A stretch of 64,000 bases of DNA from DASRAA01 sp963814165 (GCA_963814165.1 CAWFBW010000001.1:62001-126000), one strand, 5' to 3'; positions 46,483 through 54,757 are shown, numbered from the stretch's first letter. Program-made: numbers and translations. The notes: generated by a model from the sequence alone, not told the origin.

Positions 46483-47262
46483 ATGATGGACGCCACAACC
46501 TCCCAGGTCCGCAAGCGATTGCTCGATCCCATCGAGCGCAGCTCCGAAGTCTTATTCGGGCTGATCATGGTGCTGACTTTTACCGGGTCGTTCCGTGCCT
46601 CGGGCGCCGACCATGATGACGTGCACCGCATGTTGCTGGCCGCTCTGGGATGCAACCTAGCCTGGGGTGTTATCGACGCGGTCTTTTACCTCATCGCCAC
46701 CTTCAGCCAGCGCAACCATAATCTCGGTTTGTTGCGCGAGGTGCAGGCCGCGGACCCCAAGAGCGGACGCCAAATCATCGCTGACGCCATCAGCGACGAC
46801 CTGGCCTCGGTGCTGACCGACACCGAAGTCGAGTCGATTCGCACGCGCATGGTGCAGTTGCCCAAACCCCGTGCCCACGCTCGACTGCGCCGCCACGATT
46901 TCCTGGCGGCGCTGGGTGTGTTCCTGCTGGTCTTCCTGTCCACCCTTCCGGTGGTATTGCCGTTCGTCTTCATGAGCCATCCCACACGCTCTCTGCGCGT
47001 TTCCAACCTGATCGGCGTGACCATGCTGTTCTTCACCGGATTAACGTATGGCAAACACGCCGGCTACCGTTCATGGATCGTGGGTGCGGTGATGGTTCTG
47101 CTGGGCCTCGCCCTGGTGGGCCTCACCATCGCACTGGGGGATGACATTGCTGCTGCGCAGGATCGCGGTGTTCGTGCTGCTGGCTGCGAGCGGCTGGACG
47201 CAAACCACAGCGCCACCCAAGCCGCAGCCGCACAGCGCCGCCGCGAACGCCACCGCGGCTGA
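46483..47262 (+). CDS. VIT1/CCC1-related membrane protein; true end probably near 47144
   Basis: A multi-span membrane protein (RSSEVLFGLIMVLTFTGSFR, GCNLAWGVIDAVFYLI, FLAALGVFLLVFLSTLPVVL, LIGVTMLFFTGLTYGK, IVGAVMVLLGLALVGLTIAL) of the group often labelled VIT1/CCC1-like transporters, possibly moving iron or manganese. As assembled it runs to 47262 with an odd basic tail (AAQRRRERHRG). One G missing from the GGGGG run at 47136-47140 would explain this: the protein would end ...TIALGG at a TGA overlapping the next ATG (ATGA). The last ~40 codons are therefore doubtful. Confidence 0.75.
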   Translation: MMDATTSQVRKRLLDPIERSSEVLFGLIMVLTFTGSFRASGADHDDVHRMLLAALGCNLAWGVIDAVFYLIATFSQRNHNLGLLREVQAADPKSGRQIIADAISDDLASVLTDTEVESIRTRMVQLPKPRAHARLRRHDFLAALGVFLLVFLSTLPVVLPFVFMSHPTRSLRVSNLIGVTMLFFTGLTYGKHAGYRSWIVGAVMVLLGLALVGLTIALGDDIAAAQDRGVRAAGCERLDANHSATQAAAAQRRRERHRG

Positions 47263-47810
47263 CGCCGAGCCCTGGGAATACTCGCTTACCATGGATGGCT
47301 ACCTCATTGAAGGCGAGGACGGCTACGCGGCCCCTACGTTTACAGCCGACCATAACTGGCTGCACCTGGAAGCGCGCTACAACTATGAGAACTTTCGCAC
47401 CGGCTCGCTGTGGGCGGGCTACAACTTCGGTTGGGGTAAGACGTGGCAATTCTCGGTGACTCCGATGATCGGTGGTGTTTTCGGACGAACCAACGGAATA
47501 GCGCCCGGATGCGAGGCCTCAGTGACATGGAAAAAGCTGACCTTCTCCCTCGACAACGAGTATGTGTTCGACACCGACGTCGAAGTCCGGCAATTTCTAC
47601 TACTCATGGCCGCAAGTCACATACCAGGCGTTCGACTGGCTGAATTTCGGCGTGGTCGCCCAGCGCACCAAAGTCTTTCAGACGAACCTGGACGTCCAGC
47701 GCGGATTCTTCATCGGATTCCAGCACAAGAAGCTGGAGTTCACGACGTACGTGTTCAACCCGGGCACCAGCAGCACTTCCGTCGTACTCGAGATGGGCGC
47801 CAGCTTCTGA
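47141..47810 (+). CDS. Exported outer-membrane beta-barrel-like protein, one frameshift
   Basis: It starts MTLLLRRIAVFVLLAASGWT (signal peptide). The rest alternates aromatic and polar residues like a small barrel: WEYSLTMDGYLIEGEDGY, WLHLEARYNYENFRTGSLW, WQFSVTPMIGGVFGRTNG. After DNEYVFDTD the frame changes near 47585 and continues SGNFYYSWPQVTYQAFDWLN to VVLEMGASF with a terminal Phe, the usual outer-membrane end. About 222 residues in all. The start overlaps the probable true stop of the preceding membrane-protein gene, so the two are likely co-expressed. No named family recognised. Confidence 0.7.
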
Positions 47811-47835
47811 AGTCCTTCGGCACTCCGCGAGCATC

Positions 47836-47841
47836 TACAAT
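47836..47841 (+). promoter_or_regulatory. -10 box adjoining the lgt start
   Basis: TACAAT ends 6 nt before the GTG at 47848, so transcription would begin at or within a base or two of the start codon. No -35 match at 17 nt. Confidence 0.4.
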
Positions 47842-47847
47842 AGAGAA

Positions 47848-48651
47848 GTGTTCCCTCGCTTATTGCATATTGGCAGTTTCAACCTCCCTACCTACGGCTT
47901 TATGGCCGCGCTGGGGCTCATCTGCGGCCTATTCCTGATCGTGAAGCTGGGCCGCGAGCAGGGCATTGACCCCGACAAGCTCTGGAACCTCGGCATCGTC
48001 GCCATCCTCTCCGGCGTCATCGGTTCCAAGATCTTGATGCTGCTGGTGGATTTCGGCTATTACAGCGAGCATCCCAGCGAGATTTTCGCACTCTCGACGT
48101 TGCAGGCAGGAGGCGTTTGGTCCGGCGGACTGGTCCTTGCAATCGTGATGTGCGTCTGGTACATGCATCGAAACGACATGCCGGTGCTGGCCAGTTGCGA
48201 CGTCTTCGCTCCGGGACTCGCCCTGGGGCACGCGTTTGGGCGCATCGGTTGCTTCGCTGCCGGCTGCTGCTGGGGACGCGAGACCCATGTTCCCTGGGCC
48301 GTGACCTTCAAGAACCCTCTGGCGGAACAGATTGTCGGTACGCCGCTGGGCATCCCTCTGCATCCGACGCAGCTCTACGAGTTTGTGTTGGAGCTGGCGA
48401 ACTGCATCTTTCTGGTGTGGCTGGTGCGGCGCAAGAAATTCGAAGGCCAGGTCATCGGCACCTACCTCATCATTTACGGCATCGGCCGCTATTTCATCGA
48501 GTTCTTCCGCGGCGACCCGGGTCGAGGCCAGCTCATCGGGTTCATGACCGACACCCAGGGTATCGCGCTGCTGCTGGTGGTGGTCGGCGGCCTGCTGTGG
48601 CTGCGGCGGGTACCTCTGCGGCAAACGGCAAGATTAGCGTCAGCGCGGTAG
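47848..48651 (+). CDS. lgt: Prolipoprotein diacylglyceryl transferase
   Basis: Inner-membrane enzyme that attaches diacylglycerol to the lipobox Cys of prolipoproteins, the first lipoprotein-maturation step. The 267-residue protein has about seven membrane spans, the Lgt signature HAFGRIGCFAAGCCWG and the conserved GIGRYFIEFFRGDPG. The GTG start at 47848 (FPRLLHIGSFNLPTYGFMAA) is where family homology begins; AGAGAA is a weak ribosome site and the -10 TACAAT is only 6 nt away. Substrates include the lipoproteins predicted at 16604 and 50381. Confidence 0.95.
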   Translation: MFPRLLHIGSFNLPTYGFMAALGLICGLFLIVKLGREQGIDPDKLWNLGIVAILSGVIGSKILMLLVDFGYYSEHPSEIFALSTLQAGGVWSGGLVLAIVMCVWYMHRNDMPVLASCDVFAPGLALGHAFGRIGCFAAGCCWGRETHVPWAVTFKNPLAEQIVGTPLGIPLHPTQLYEFVLELANCIFLVWLVRRKKFEGQVIGTYLIIYGIGRYFIEFFRGDPGRGQLIGFMTDTQGIALLLVVVGGLLWLRRVPLRQTARLASAR

Positions 48652-48668
48652 TTCAGAAGACAAAAACT

Positions 48669-48745
48669 AACCGCGGATTCATCGGATCTCGCTGATAGAT
48701 CAACGTAGAAAATCTGATTCGCGTTCATCCGGGTAATCCGCGGTT
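48669..48745. repeat. Long inverted repeat between convergent lgt and the FKBP gene
   Basis: AACCGCGGATT (48669-48679) is a perfect reverse complement of AATCCGCGGTT (48735-48745). The interior (CATCGGATCTCGCTGATAG against CTGATTCGCGTTCATCCGGG) is partly complementary. It resembles the dispersed GCGTTCATC...GCGGTT phrase found in many genomes. It fills the gap between two convergent genes. Confidence 0.6.
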
Positions 48746-48777
48746 GCTTTAGTTCGTTTTCGTCTTGCGCCGCCGCC

Positions 48778-49617
48778 CTACTGCTTTTCCGTCGGCTTCT
48801 TGTCCTGGATGGACAGCAGTTCAATGTCGAAAACCAGCGTCGAATTGGGGCCAATCTCTCCGCCCGGGCTACGTTCGCCGTAAGCCAAATCCGATGGAAT
48901 GTAGAGCTGCCACTTCGATCCGACCGGCATCAGTTGCAGAGCTTCGGTCCATCCCTTGATGACCTGCCCAACCGGGAAGGTCGCGGGCTCGCCGCGCTTG
49001 TAGGAGCTGTCGAATTCCGTGCCGTCGATCAGGGTGCCGCGGTAGTTCGTGACTACGGTGTCGCTCGCCGTGGGCTTGGGGCCGTCACCCTGTTTGATGA
49101 TCTTGTATTGCAAGCCGCTGGGGAGCGTCACCACTCCGTCTTTCGCCTTGTTCGCCGCGAGGAACTTCTGTCCGGCCAGCTTGTTCGCTTCGCCGGCTTG
49201 CTCCGCCCGAGCCTGCTGCTTCTTCATCATTTCGGAGCGGAACGCCGTGATAACCGTCTTGGCTTCCGTCTCGCTCATGGCCGGCTTGCCGCCGGTCAGG
49301 GCGTCCTTAATGGCGCGCGCCAGGATCGCCGGGTCGATGTCGAGCGAATCCTTCTTCATGCTTTCGCCAATGTTCAAACCGATGGCGTAGCTCAGCTTTT
49401 CTTTTTCTGTTTTCAATGTGAGTGCCTGCGAGCTCGTAGCCGTATGCGGCTTGGCAGTGGAGCTGGGTTTAGCGGTTGCGCCCGTGGTGCCGGTTTTGGC
49501 GGCGGTGGCTGGTTTCTTGGTCGAGGTCGGAGTCGTCTGGGCGGCAGTGGCCCCCAGCAGCATAATGCCGACGGTCAGCGTTCCCGCCGCCGTGAACAGT
49601 AGTTTTCGCATATACAT
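48778..49617 (-). CDS. FKBP-type peptidyl-prolyl isomerase, exported (FkpA/Mip-like)
   Basis: A periplasmic or outer-membrane PPIase of 279 residues. Signal peptide (LLFTAAGTLTVGIMLLGATA), a Thr/Ala/Lys-rich linker (~25-75), an FKBP_N dimerisation segment (KEKLSYAIGLNIGESMKKDS) and a C-terminal FKBP domain (GDGPKPTASDTVVTNYRGTL, EFDSSYKRGEPATFPVGQVI, GWTEALQLMPVGSKWQLYIP, LVFDIELL) with the usual aromatic pocket. ATGs at 49617 and 49611 both fit; GAGA is better spaced for 49617. It assists folding of exported proteins. Confidence 0.9.
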   Translation of the reverse strand: MYMRKLLFTAAGTLTVGIMLLGATAAQTTPTSTKKPATAAKTGTTGATAKPSSTAKPHTATSSQALTLKTEKEKLSYAIGLNIGESMKKDSLDIDPAILARAIKDALTGGKPAMSETEAKTVITAFRSEMMKKQQARAEQAGEANKLAGQKFLAANKAKDGVVTLPSGLQYKIIKQGDGPKPTASDTVVTNYRGTLIDGTEFDSSYKRGEPATFPVGQVIKGWTEALQLMPVGSKWQLYIPSDLAYGERSPGGEIGPNSTLVFDIELLSIQDKKPTEKQ

Positions 49618-49793
49618 GATTCTCGCATTGATACAGGCGGTCCGCAAAATCCGTTTGCGCAAGCACAAATGCGGCCCACGATCTTTACCGCGTCAGCGAT
49701 GGTGCCCGCACTCGCTCTGGCAGATCAGCGCCCGCCATATAATTGAACCGACAAATCAGGCTGGCACGCTCAGCCTCTGCCCCAGAGGAATTC

Positions 49794-50369
49794 ATGGCCG
49801 CACTCATCGACGCTATTGATATCAAGCGCAAGGCATTTTTTGAGTTTGAAAACGTTCCCTACTGCTGCATGGAAGCGGAGGTCTCCACGCCAACCGCTCG
49901 TGGCGGCCAGACCCTGGTCCGCCTGAAAATGCGCAACCTACTCACCCAGGCAGTCTTTGAGAAGACATTCAAAGCGAGCGACAAATTCAAGGAGCCCGAC
50001 CTTCAAATCGGTCCCGCGTCGTACCTCTACAGCGACAACGACGGCTCCCACTTCCTCGACCAGGAAACCTACGAAACCCTCACCCTCACCGAGGAGATGA
50101 TGGGCGACGCGCTCGAACTGCTCGTCGAAGGCGCGATTATCCAACTACACAAGTTCAACGGCAATCCCATCGGATTAGAGTTGCCCAACCAGGTTGAACT
50201 GACGATTGCCTACACCGAGCCCGGCGCAAAGGGCGACTCGGCGGGCGGCAGCGTGACCAAAACCGCCAAGCTGGAAACCGGCCTGGAAATCCGCGTCCCG
50301 CTGTTTATCAAGGAAGGCGAGAAGGTGAAAGTGTCCACCGAGACGCGCGAGTTTGCCGGGCGGGCCTGA
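49794..50369 (+). CDS. Elongation factor P family protein, EfpL (YeiP)-like
   Basis: EF-P-type factor of 191 residues that rescues ribosomes stalled on proline stretches. Three beta-domains: KOW-like (IDIKRKAFFEFENVPYCCME), OB (LQIGPASYLYSDNDGSHFLD) and C-terminal OB (KTAKLETGLEIRVPLFIKEG, with EKVKVSTETREFAGRA). The tip loop is STPTARGGQT with Arg36, as in EfpL/YeiP (SPTARG), not the PGKG of lysylated EF-P. AGAGGAATTC precedes the ATG at 49794. A TATAAT at 49739 is a possible -10. Whether this is the only EF-P in the genome is unknown. Confidence 0.88.
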   Translation: MAALIDAIDIKRKAFFEFENVPYCCMEAEVSTPTARGGQTLVRLKMRNLLTQAVFEKTFKASDKFKEPDLQIGPASYLYSDNDGSHFLDQETYETLTLTEEMMGDALELLVEGAIIQLHKFNGNPIGLELPNQVELTIAYTEPGAKGDSAGGSVTKTAKLETGLEIRVPLFIKEGEKVKVSTETREFAGRA

Positions 50370-50380
50370 GTCTTCGGGAC

Positions 50381-50752
50381 TTAGAGCGGTTCGGTCCTGG
50401 TCGCTCCCGTGATGTTGTCAGGCGGGTCGGAGAACGACTTACCCGGTGCGTAGGCCGCTTTCTCCCAATGGTTCCCCGATCTGCGGATCACGTCGTGCCA
50501 GCCGTCGCTCCACGAAATGCGCGCCTCATCGCCGAACACCGTCCACGTACCATTCGGTGATCCGTGGCTCTTGGTCGCCTTGCCGTCTTTGTCCAGCGTA
50601 ATGAGGAAGGTTGCGCCGCCGGCTCCCAATCCAACCTTCCATTCGCCGGTAAAGGTTGCGGCCGAGGTTGTGCTGGACTTGCTGCTCTGCGCCGCCACCA
50701 GGCAGGCGGCTAAGACTGCGAATACTGATGCCCTGAAAAGTACCTTAATCAT
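50381..50752 (-). CDS. Small predicted lipoprotein, hypothetical
   Basis: A 123-residue exported protein. CGGAGA precedes the ATG. The N-terminus MIKVLFRASVFAVLAACLVA contains a lipobox-like LAAC (Cys17), or a type I cleavage after VAAQ is possible. The body (FTGEWKVGLGAGGATFLITL, SPNGTWTVFGDEARISWSDG) is beta-rich and resembles other acidobacterial periplasmic proteins of unknown role. It is convergent with the EF-P-like gene, 11 nt away. Confidence 0.72.
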   Translation of the reverse strand: MIKVLFRASVFAVLAACLVAAQSSKSSTTSAATFTGEWKVGLGAGGATFLITLDKDGKATKSHGSPNGTWTVFGDEARISWSDGWHDVIRRSGNHWEKAAYAPGKSFSDPPDNITGATRTEPL

Positions 50753-51402
50753 TGCGAATCTCCGAGATTGTGCGGATGCTGAGTCATTACGCCCCCATTT
50801 TATGCCTAACTACGGCTCATGCACTTCAAGTGCAGCTTAGTGATTGGTGTAGCCAAGGAGCAGTTGGCTTCGACATGTGAACTAGTGAACTATAACACCG
50901 ATACAAAAATAATCAAAACACGCGACTGTTTAGAATCAATGGGTTAGGAGGAAATTGTTCGCATGTCATTGATTCATAAACAAGTTAACCGTATCCATGT
51001 GTGCCTGTAGGACTTAGCTGCATAATCCGGCGGTTTTGGCGCCGAAATTTGTCATACTTATCATACAAGTCATACTTTCAATACAAATCATACTCATCTC
51101 CGACGCCATGGAATCGCGGGCAAAGTTGTCAAAGAACAAATTCTCCGGCGCGCTGGGCGGAGGATGCGGCAGGGACACGAATCCCTTTACCCACGGATTA
51201 GTTGTAGCGGGGTAGAGTGGGGAACGCCAGAAAAATCTTCGGCGTCAGCAAACTAAAGTAACCACTACGGCCCAAAACGGGAATGTGCCGGGCGAAGGAA
51301 TGCAAATTGAGAGTGAAGGTGAACATGGGAACGATTACCTCAGCGGCTAAAAGCATCTCCAGGATTGCGGCCCGGATCCATTTGAAAATTGTTAACCAAG
51401 GT
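50753..51402. other. Gap of about 650 nt with short tandem repeats
   Basis: No supported gene. TCATAC occurs at 51053, 51061-51062 and 51070-51071 with a near-regular spacing of about 9 nt, and again near 51089. AGCCAA/TTGGCT (near 50852-50872) forms a 6-bp hairpin. Part of the region is AT-richer than the neighbouring genes. A 66-codon frame at 51001 owes its repetitive LSYKSYFQYKS sequence to these repeats. Confidence 0.4.
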
Positions 51403-51461
51403 GTGCCCCCATTCGTTGTCTAGGTAAGAGCGTGGTTAATGCTCTGTCCTAATGGGGGCAC
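51403..51461 (+). promoter_or_regulatory. Leader hairpin that can hide the ribosome site of the next gene
   Basis: GTGCCCCCATT (51403-51413) is a perfect reverse complement of AATGGGGGCAC (51451-51461), with 37 nt between. The right arm is the G-rich ribosome-binding region 5 nt before the ATG at 51466, so closing the stem would block translation. A smaller GAGC/GCTC stem sits in the loop. Confidence 0.5.
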
Positions 51462-51465
51462 CGCA

Positions 51466-52389
51466 ATGCGCAAGTTGCACGTTTCAACCGCAATCAAACC
51501 AATGACCTTGTTACTGGCTCTTGCCATGAGCGCCGGCATCATATGCGCTCAGGCGCAGGCACCCGACGCCGCTGGCAAAACCCCAGCCGTCCAGCCAACG
51601 AATGACAAGGACCTGGCTGTGACGCAGGGGGAGCTGCTCAAGCTGCTGCGCATGAGCCCCAAGCTGACCACAGTAGTGGCGCGCGACCCGTCGCTGCTCG
51701 CGAACCAGGATTACGTTGCACACAACAATCCGGCGCTGGCGCAGTTCCTACAGGCGCATCCTGAAGTTGCGCGCAACCCTGATTTCTACTTGTTCAACAA
51801 CGTTGGCGACGGCAACGGGCGGACCGAAGATGCGCTAGAACGCAAAGTGTGGCCCGAGATTCCCCCGACTCCGGAGCCGCCCTGGTTGTCGTCCAGCGAC
51901 GTCCTTACCTTCACTGTATTCGCATGTGTTCTCGGTGCTCTAATCTGGCTGATTCGCCTGCTGACCGAAAATCGCCGTTGGAACCGGATCTTCAAACTGC
52001 AGACCGAAGTTCACAGCAAACTCATTGAGCGCTTCGGCACCAGCCAGGAAGTGCTCGCCTACATGGGAACCGAATCGGGTAAGCGTTTTCTCGAAGCGGC
52101 GCCCATCCCGGTCAACTTCGAGACCAGCCACGCTGTGCCTAGTCCCGTCGCCCGCGTGCTCACTCCGCTGCAAATCGGAATCGTGCTCACCCTGCTCGGC
52201 GCCGGGTTCCTATCGCTTTCACGCGCTCTGCCCAAGGAAACCACGCCGCTGCTTGTCTTCGGAACGCTGACGATCACGATGGGAGTTGGGTTTATCATTT
52301 CCGCTGCGGTGACGTGGTTCCTGGCACGGCGGCTGGGTTTGATACCGCAGGCAGACGCACAAATGCCCGATGGGAATAATCGGCAGTGA
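51466..52389 (+). CDS. Membrane protein preceding an ECF sigma factor
   Basis: A 307-residue inner-membrane protein. Signal peptide (KPMTLLLALAMSAGIICAQA), a periplasmic part (~35-145) with repeated DPSLLANQDYVAHNNPALAQ and FLQAHPEVARNPDFYLF, then membrane spans near 155-175, 230-255 and 265-290, and a short cytoplasmic tail. GGGGG precedes the ATG at 51466; an in-frame ATG at 51439 lies in the hairpin loop and is less likely. The same arrangement, a membrane protein then sigma then anti-sigma, hints that it senses or transmits the signal to the sigma switch. Confidence 0.78.
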   Translation: MRKLHVSTAIKPMTLLLALAMSAGIICAQAQAPDAAGKTPAVQPTNDKDLAVTQGELLKLLRMSPKLTTVVARDPSLLANQDYVAHNNPALAQFLQAHPEVARNPDFYLFNNVGDGNGRTEDALERKVWPEIPPTPEPPWLSSSDVLTFTVFACVLGALIWLIRLLTENRRWNRIFKLQTEVHSKLIERFGTSQEVLAYMGTESGKRFLEAAPIPVNFETSHAVPSPVARVLTPLQIGIVLTLLGAGFLSLSRALPKETTPLLVFGTLTITMGVGFIISAAVTWFLARRLGLIPQADAQMPDGNNRQ

Positions 52390-52422
52390 CTGGCCGGAAT
52401 CTCACACAACTGAGCACACGCG

Positions 52423-52992
52423 ATGAACTGGGAATTTGTCATACCGAAGCCGGCGGCTGTTGCGAGCGAACAAACGGCAGAGCCGTTGATGAACAATGAG
52501 GAGTTCGCGGCGTTCTATCGTCGCTCGGCGCCGTCGCTCCGAGCTTACCTGTGGCGGGTTTCCGGCGATTCCGGGTTGGCCGACGACCTGATGCAGGAAA
52601 GCTACCTCCGGTTCCTGTGCGCATCGTATCCCCAGGACAGCGAGGTTGCGTGCCGCCGCTACTTGTTTCGCATCGCCACCAACCTGTTGCGCGATCACTG
52701 GCGCCGCCCTAAACACGCTGCCATGGAAGATGTTCCGGAGGAATTGGTCAGTTCGACAATGAAAATGGGTCGGTTCGAATCGCAGACCATTCTTGGCCCG
52801 GCACTCGCACGGATGAAACCGCGAGAACGCCAGTTGCTCTGGCTCGCGCACGCCGAGGAATACACCCATCGCGAGATTGCCGAGATCATGGGACTGGGAG
52901 CGACCAGCATTCGGCTGCTGTTGTTCCGGGCCCGCCGCAAAGCAGCGCGATTGCTTCGCCAGCAGGCCCTGCAACGGGGAGGCAAGGCATGA
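52423..52992 (+). CDS. RNA polymerase sigma factor, ECF type
   Basis: A 189-residue sigma factor with region 2 (LADDLMQESYLRFLCASYPQ; CRRYLFRIATNLLRDHWRR) and region 4 (MKPRERQLLWLAHAEEYTHR, then EIAEIMGLGATSIRLLLFRA). It directs RNA polymerase to a small regulon. The ATG at 52423 is used; a second at 52489 (MNNEEFAAFYRRSAPSLRAY) may be the real start because homology begins there. Its stop overlaps the next ATG (ATGA), so it is co-translated with a zinc-finger anti-sigma factor. Confidence 0.9.
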   Translation: MNWEFVIPKPAAVASEQTAEPLMNNEEFAAFYRRSAPSLRAYLWRVSGDSGLADDLMQESYLRFLCASYPQDSEVACRRYLFRIATNLLRDHWRRPKHAAMEDVPEELVSSTMKMGRFESQTILGPALARMKPRERQLLWLAHAEEYTHREIAEIMGLGATSIRLLLFRARRKAARLLRQQALQRGGKA

Positions 52993-53495
52993 ACCTCCGC
53001 TGCTGTGTACGCGAACGCGAGTTGTCCGATGCTCTCAAGGCTGGTTACTGGCCGGATGCTTGTGACGCCAGTCTGCGCGAACACGTGAACACTTGCGAAC
53101 GCTGCGGCGATTTCGTGCTGCTGGCGCAGGCGTTCAAAGGGTCGCGAGCGGAAGCAGTGGCTGGTGCAGAACTGGACCATGCCGGTTTCCTTTGGTGGCG
53201 GGCGCAACTGCGACGTCGCAACCAGGCACTGGAACAGTTGAGCAGGCCAACGTACCTGGTCGGAAGGGTGGCATTCCTATCCGCGTTGCTGGTTGCGATG
53301 GGGTTCGTGATCTGGAAGCGCCGGTACGTTGTCGGCTGGCTTGACTGGATCAGTGGAGCGCCGCATTCCAGTTCTTTCCGCGTCGAAGCCTTGTGGTCCG
53401 CGTCTTCGAACTGGAGCCTGTTGCTTTTGATGACCTGCCTCGGGGCACTGGTCTTGTTTACAGCAGTGGCGCTCTATCTCTCGTCGGACCAGTAA
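52989..53495 (+). CDS. Membrane zinc-finger anti-sigma factor
   Basis: A 168-residue protein with a ZAS-type motif His32-x3-Cys36-x2-Cys39 (REHVNTCERCG) in a short N-terminal domain, then two membrane spans (~93-112, ~140-163). Such proteins hold the cognate ECF sigma at the membrane and release it on oxidative or envelope signals. It starts inside the sigma stop (ATGA). Only one zinc motif is present, and the periplasmic loop between spans is short, so sensing may lie in the upstream membrane protein. Confidence 0.85.
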   Translation: MNLRCCVRERELSDALKAGYWPDACDASLREHVNTCERCGDFVLLAQAFKGSRAEAVAGAELDHAGFLWWRAQLRRRNQALEQLSRPTYLVGRVAFLSALLVAMGFVIWKRRYVVGWLDWISGAPHSSSFRVEALWSASSNWSLLLLMTCLGALVLFTAVALYLSSDQ

Positions 53496-53707
53496 CAAGA
53501 TCGTCAACTCGGAGGCAATTTTCGATCCCGTTACTTCGACAGCGCCGCCGGCGATTCCCGGATCATCTTGTCGAAGCCGCTGGAATTGAAGACGCCATCA
53601 CCGTCGGGCCAGCCCAACACTTGTTCGGATAGCTGTTGAAGTATCGCCGTCTCACAAGCGATCCTGCGGTTGGCTAATTTCCCCACCGGGTTCTACCATC
53701 TACCTCG
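53496..53707. other. Short gap before the pseudouridine synthase gene
   Basis: No gene is supported. The stretch holds a TACCAT box (near 53695) close to the next ATG and no strong hairpin or repeat. Confidence 0.4.
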
Positions 53708-54753
53708 ATGCCCTCGTCCGTCTTCCCCATCACCATCACCGTCTCCGCTGAGGCCGCCGGACAGCGCCTCGACCAGTTCCTGGCCGCGCAACTCCCCGAC
53801 ACCAGCCGTGCTCGCGTACAGATGCTGCTGGAAGAGGAGAAGGCGATGGTCAACGGCAAGGCGTCCAAGCCCTCGCTGAAGCTGAAGGGCGGCGAGACCA
53901 TCACCGTGCTCGGCGATCCCGAGCCTCCGCCGCTGCGCGCCATGGCCGAAGACATTCCCCTCGACATCATTTACGAAGACGACGACCTCGCCGTCATCAA
54001 CAAGCCTGCCGGCATGATGGTCCACGGCGGGGCGGGCGCCACCGACGACGACCGCAATCGCGGCACGCTGGTCAACGCCCTGCTGCACCATTTCACCCAG
54101 CTTTCCGGGGTCGGGGGAGAACCCGCCCCGGTATCGTGCACCGGCTCGACAAGGAAACCAGTGGCCTGATTCTCGTCGCCCGCAACGACGTTTCCCATCG
54201 CAACCTGGCCAAGCAGTTTTCCGGACGCGAAGTGAAGAAGCGCTACGTCGCGCTGGTGCACGGCTGGCCTGAGCGCCCGCGCGGCACCATCAACGCCGAG
54301 ATCAGCCGCGACGCCATCCGCCGCATTCGCATGACGACGCGCGGCAGCGGAGGCCGCACCGCCATCACCCACTACGAAGTCCACGAGCGCATCGAGTCGC
54401 CCTACGGCAAGTTCGCGCTTACTGACGTCCGGATCGAGACCGGGCGCACTCACCAGATCCGCGTGCACATGGCATCCATCGGGCACCCGGTGGTCGGCGA
54501 TACGTTGTATGGAGCTGCGGGTGTCTTGCGCTCCCAAGCTGCCCCACGCAAGGCCTCGCGAAAACGCGCAAGCTCTGATTCCGCCGAAGCCGGATCTCAA
54601 GACTCCCAGACCGGCGCCCTTCGCCTCAATCGCAACTTCCTGCACGCCGCCACCGTCGAGCTAATCCACCCACGCACCGGACAGCCATTGTCGTTTACCG
54701 CGCCGCTGCCTCCAGAGCTAACCGCCTTCCTGGAGAAGCTGCGCCGCCTCTAG
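53708..54753 (+). CDS. RluD-family 23S rRNA pseudouridine synthase, one frameshift
   Basis: Converts specific uridines of 23S rRNA to pseudouridine. An N-terminal S4 domain (GQRLDQFLAAQLPDTSRARV, VNGKASKPSLKLKGGETI) is followed by the synthase domain with IIYEDDDLAVINKPAGMMVH, catalytic Asp in IVHRLDKETSGLILVARN, and GRTHQIRVHMASIGHPVVGD. One base is missing near 54125 just before RPGIVHRLDKE, splitting the frame. A Ser/Lys-rich insert (~54530-54600) interrupts the C-terminal part. Length about 347 residues after correction. Which uridines are modified (RluD or RluC type) is not decided. Confidence 0.9.
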
Positions 54754-54757
54754 CGGC

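Noticed and set aside
51001..51201. 66-codon frame with LSYKSYFQYKSY
   Set aside because: Its repetition simply reflects the TCATAC DNA repeats.
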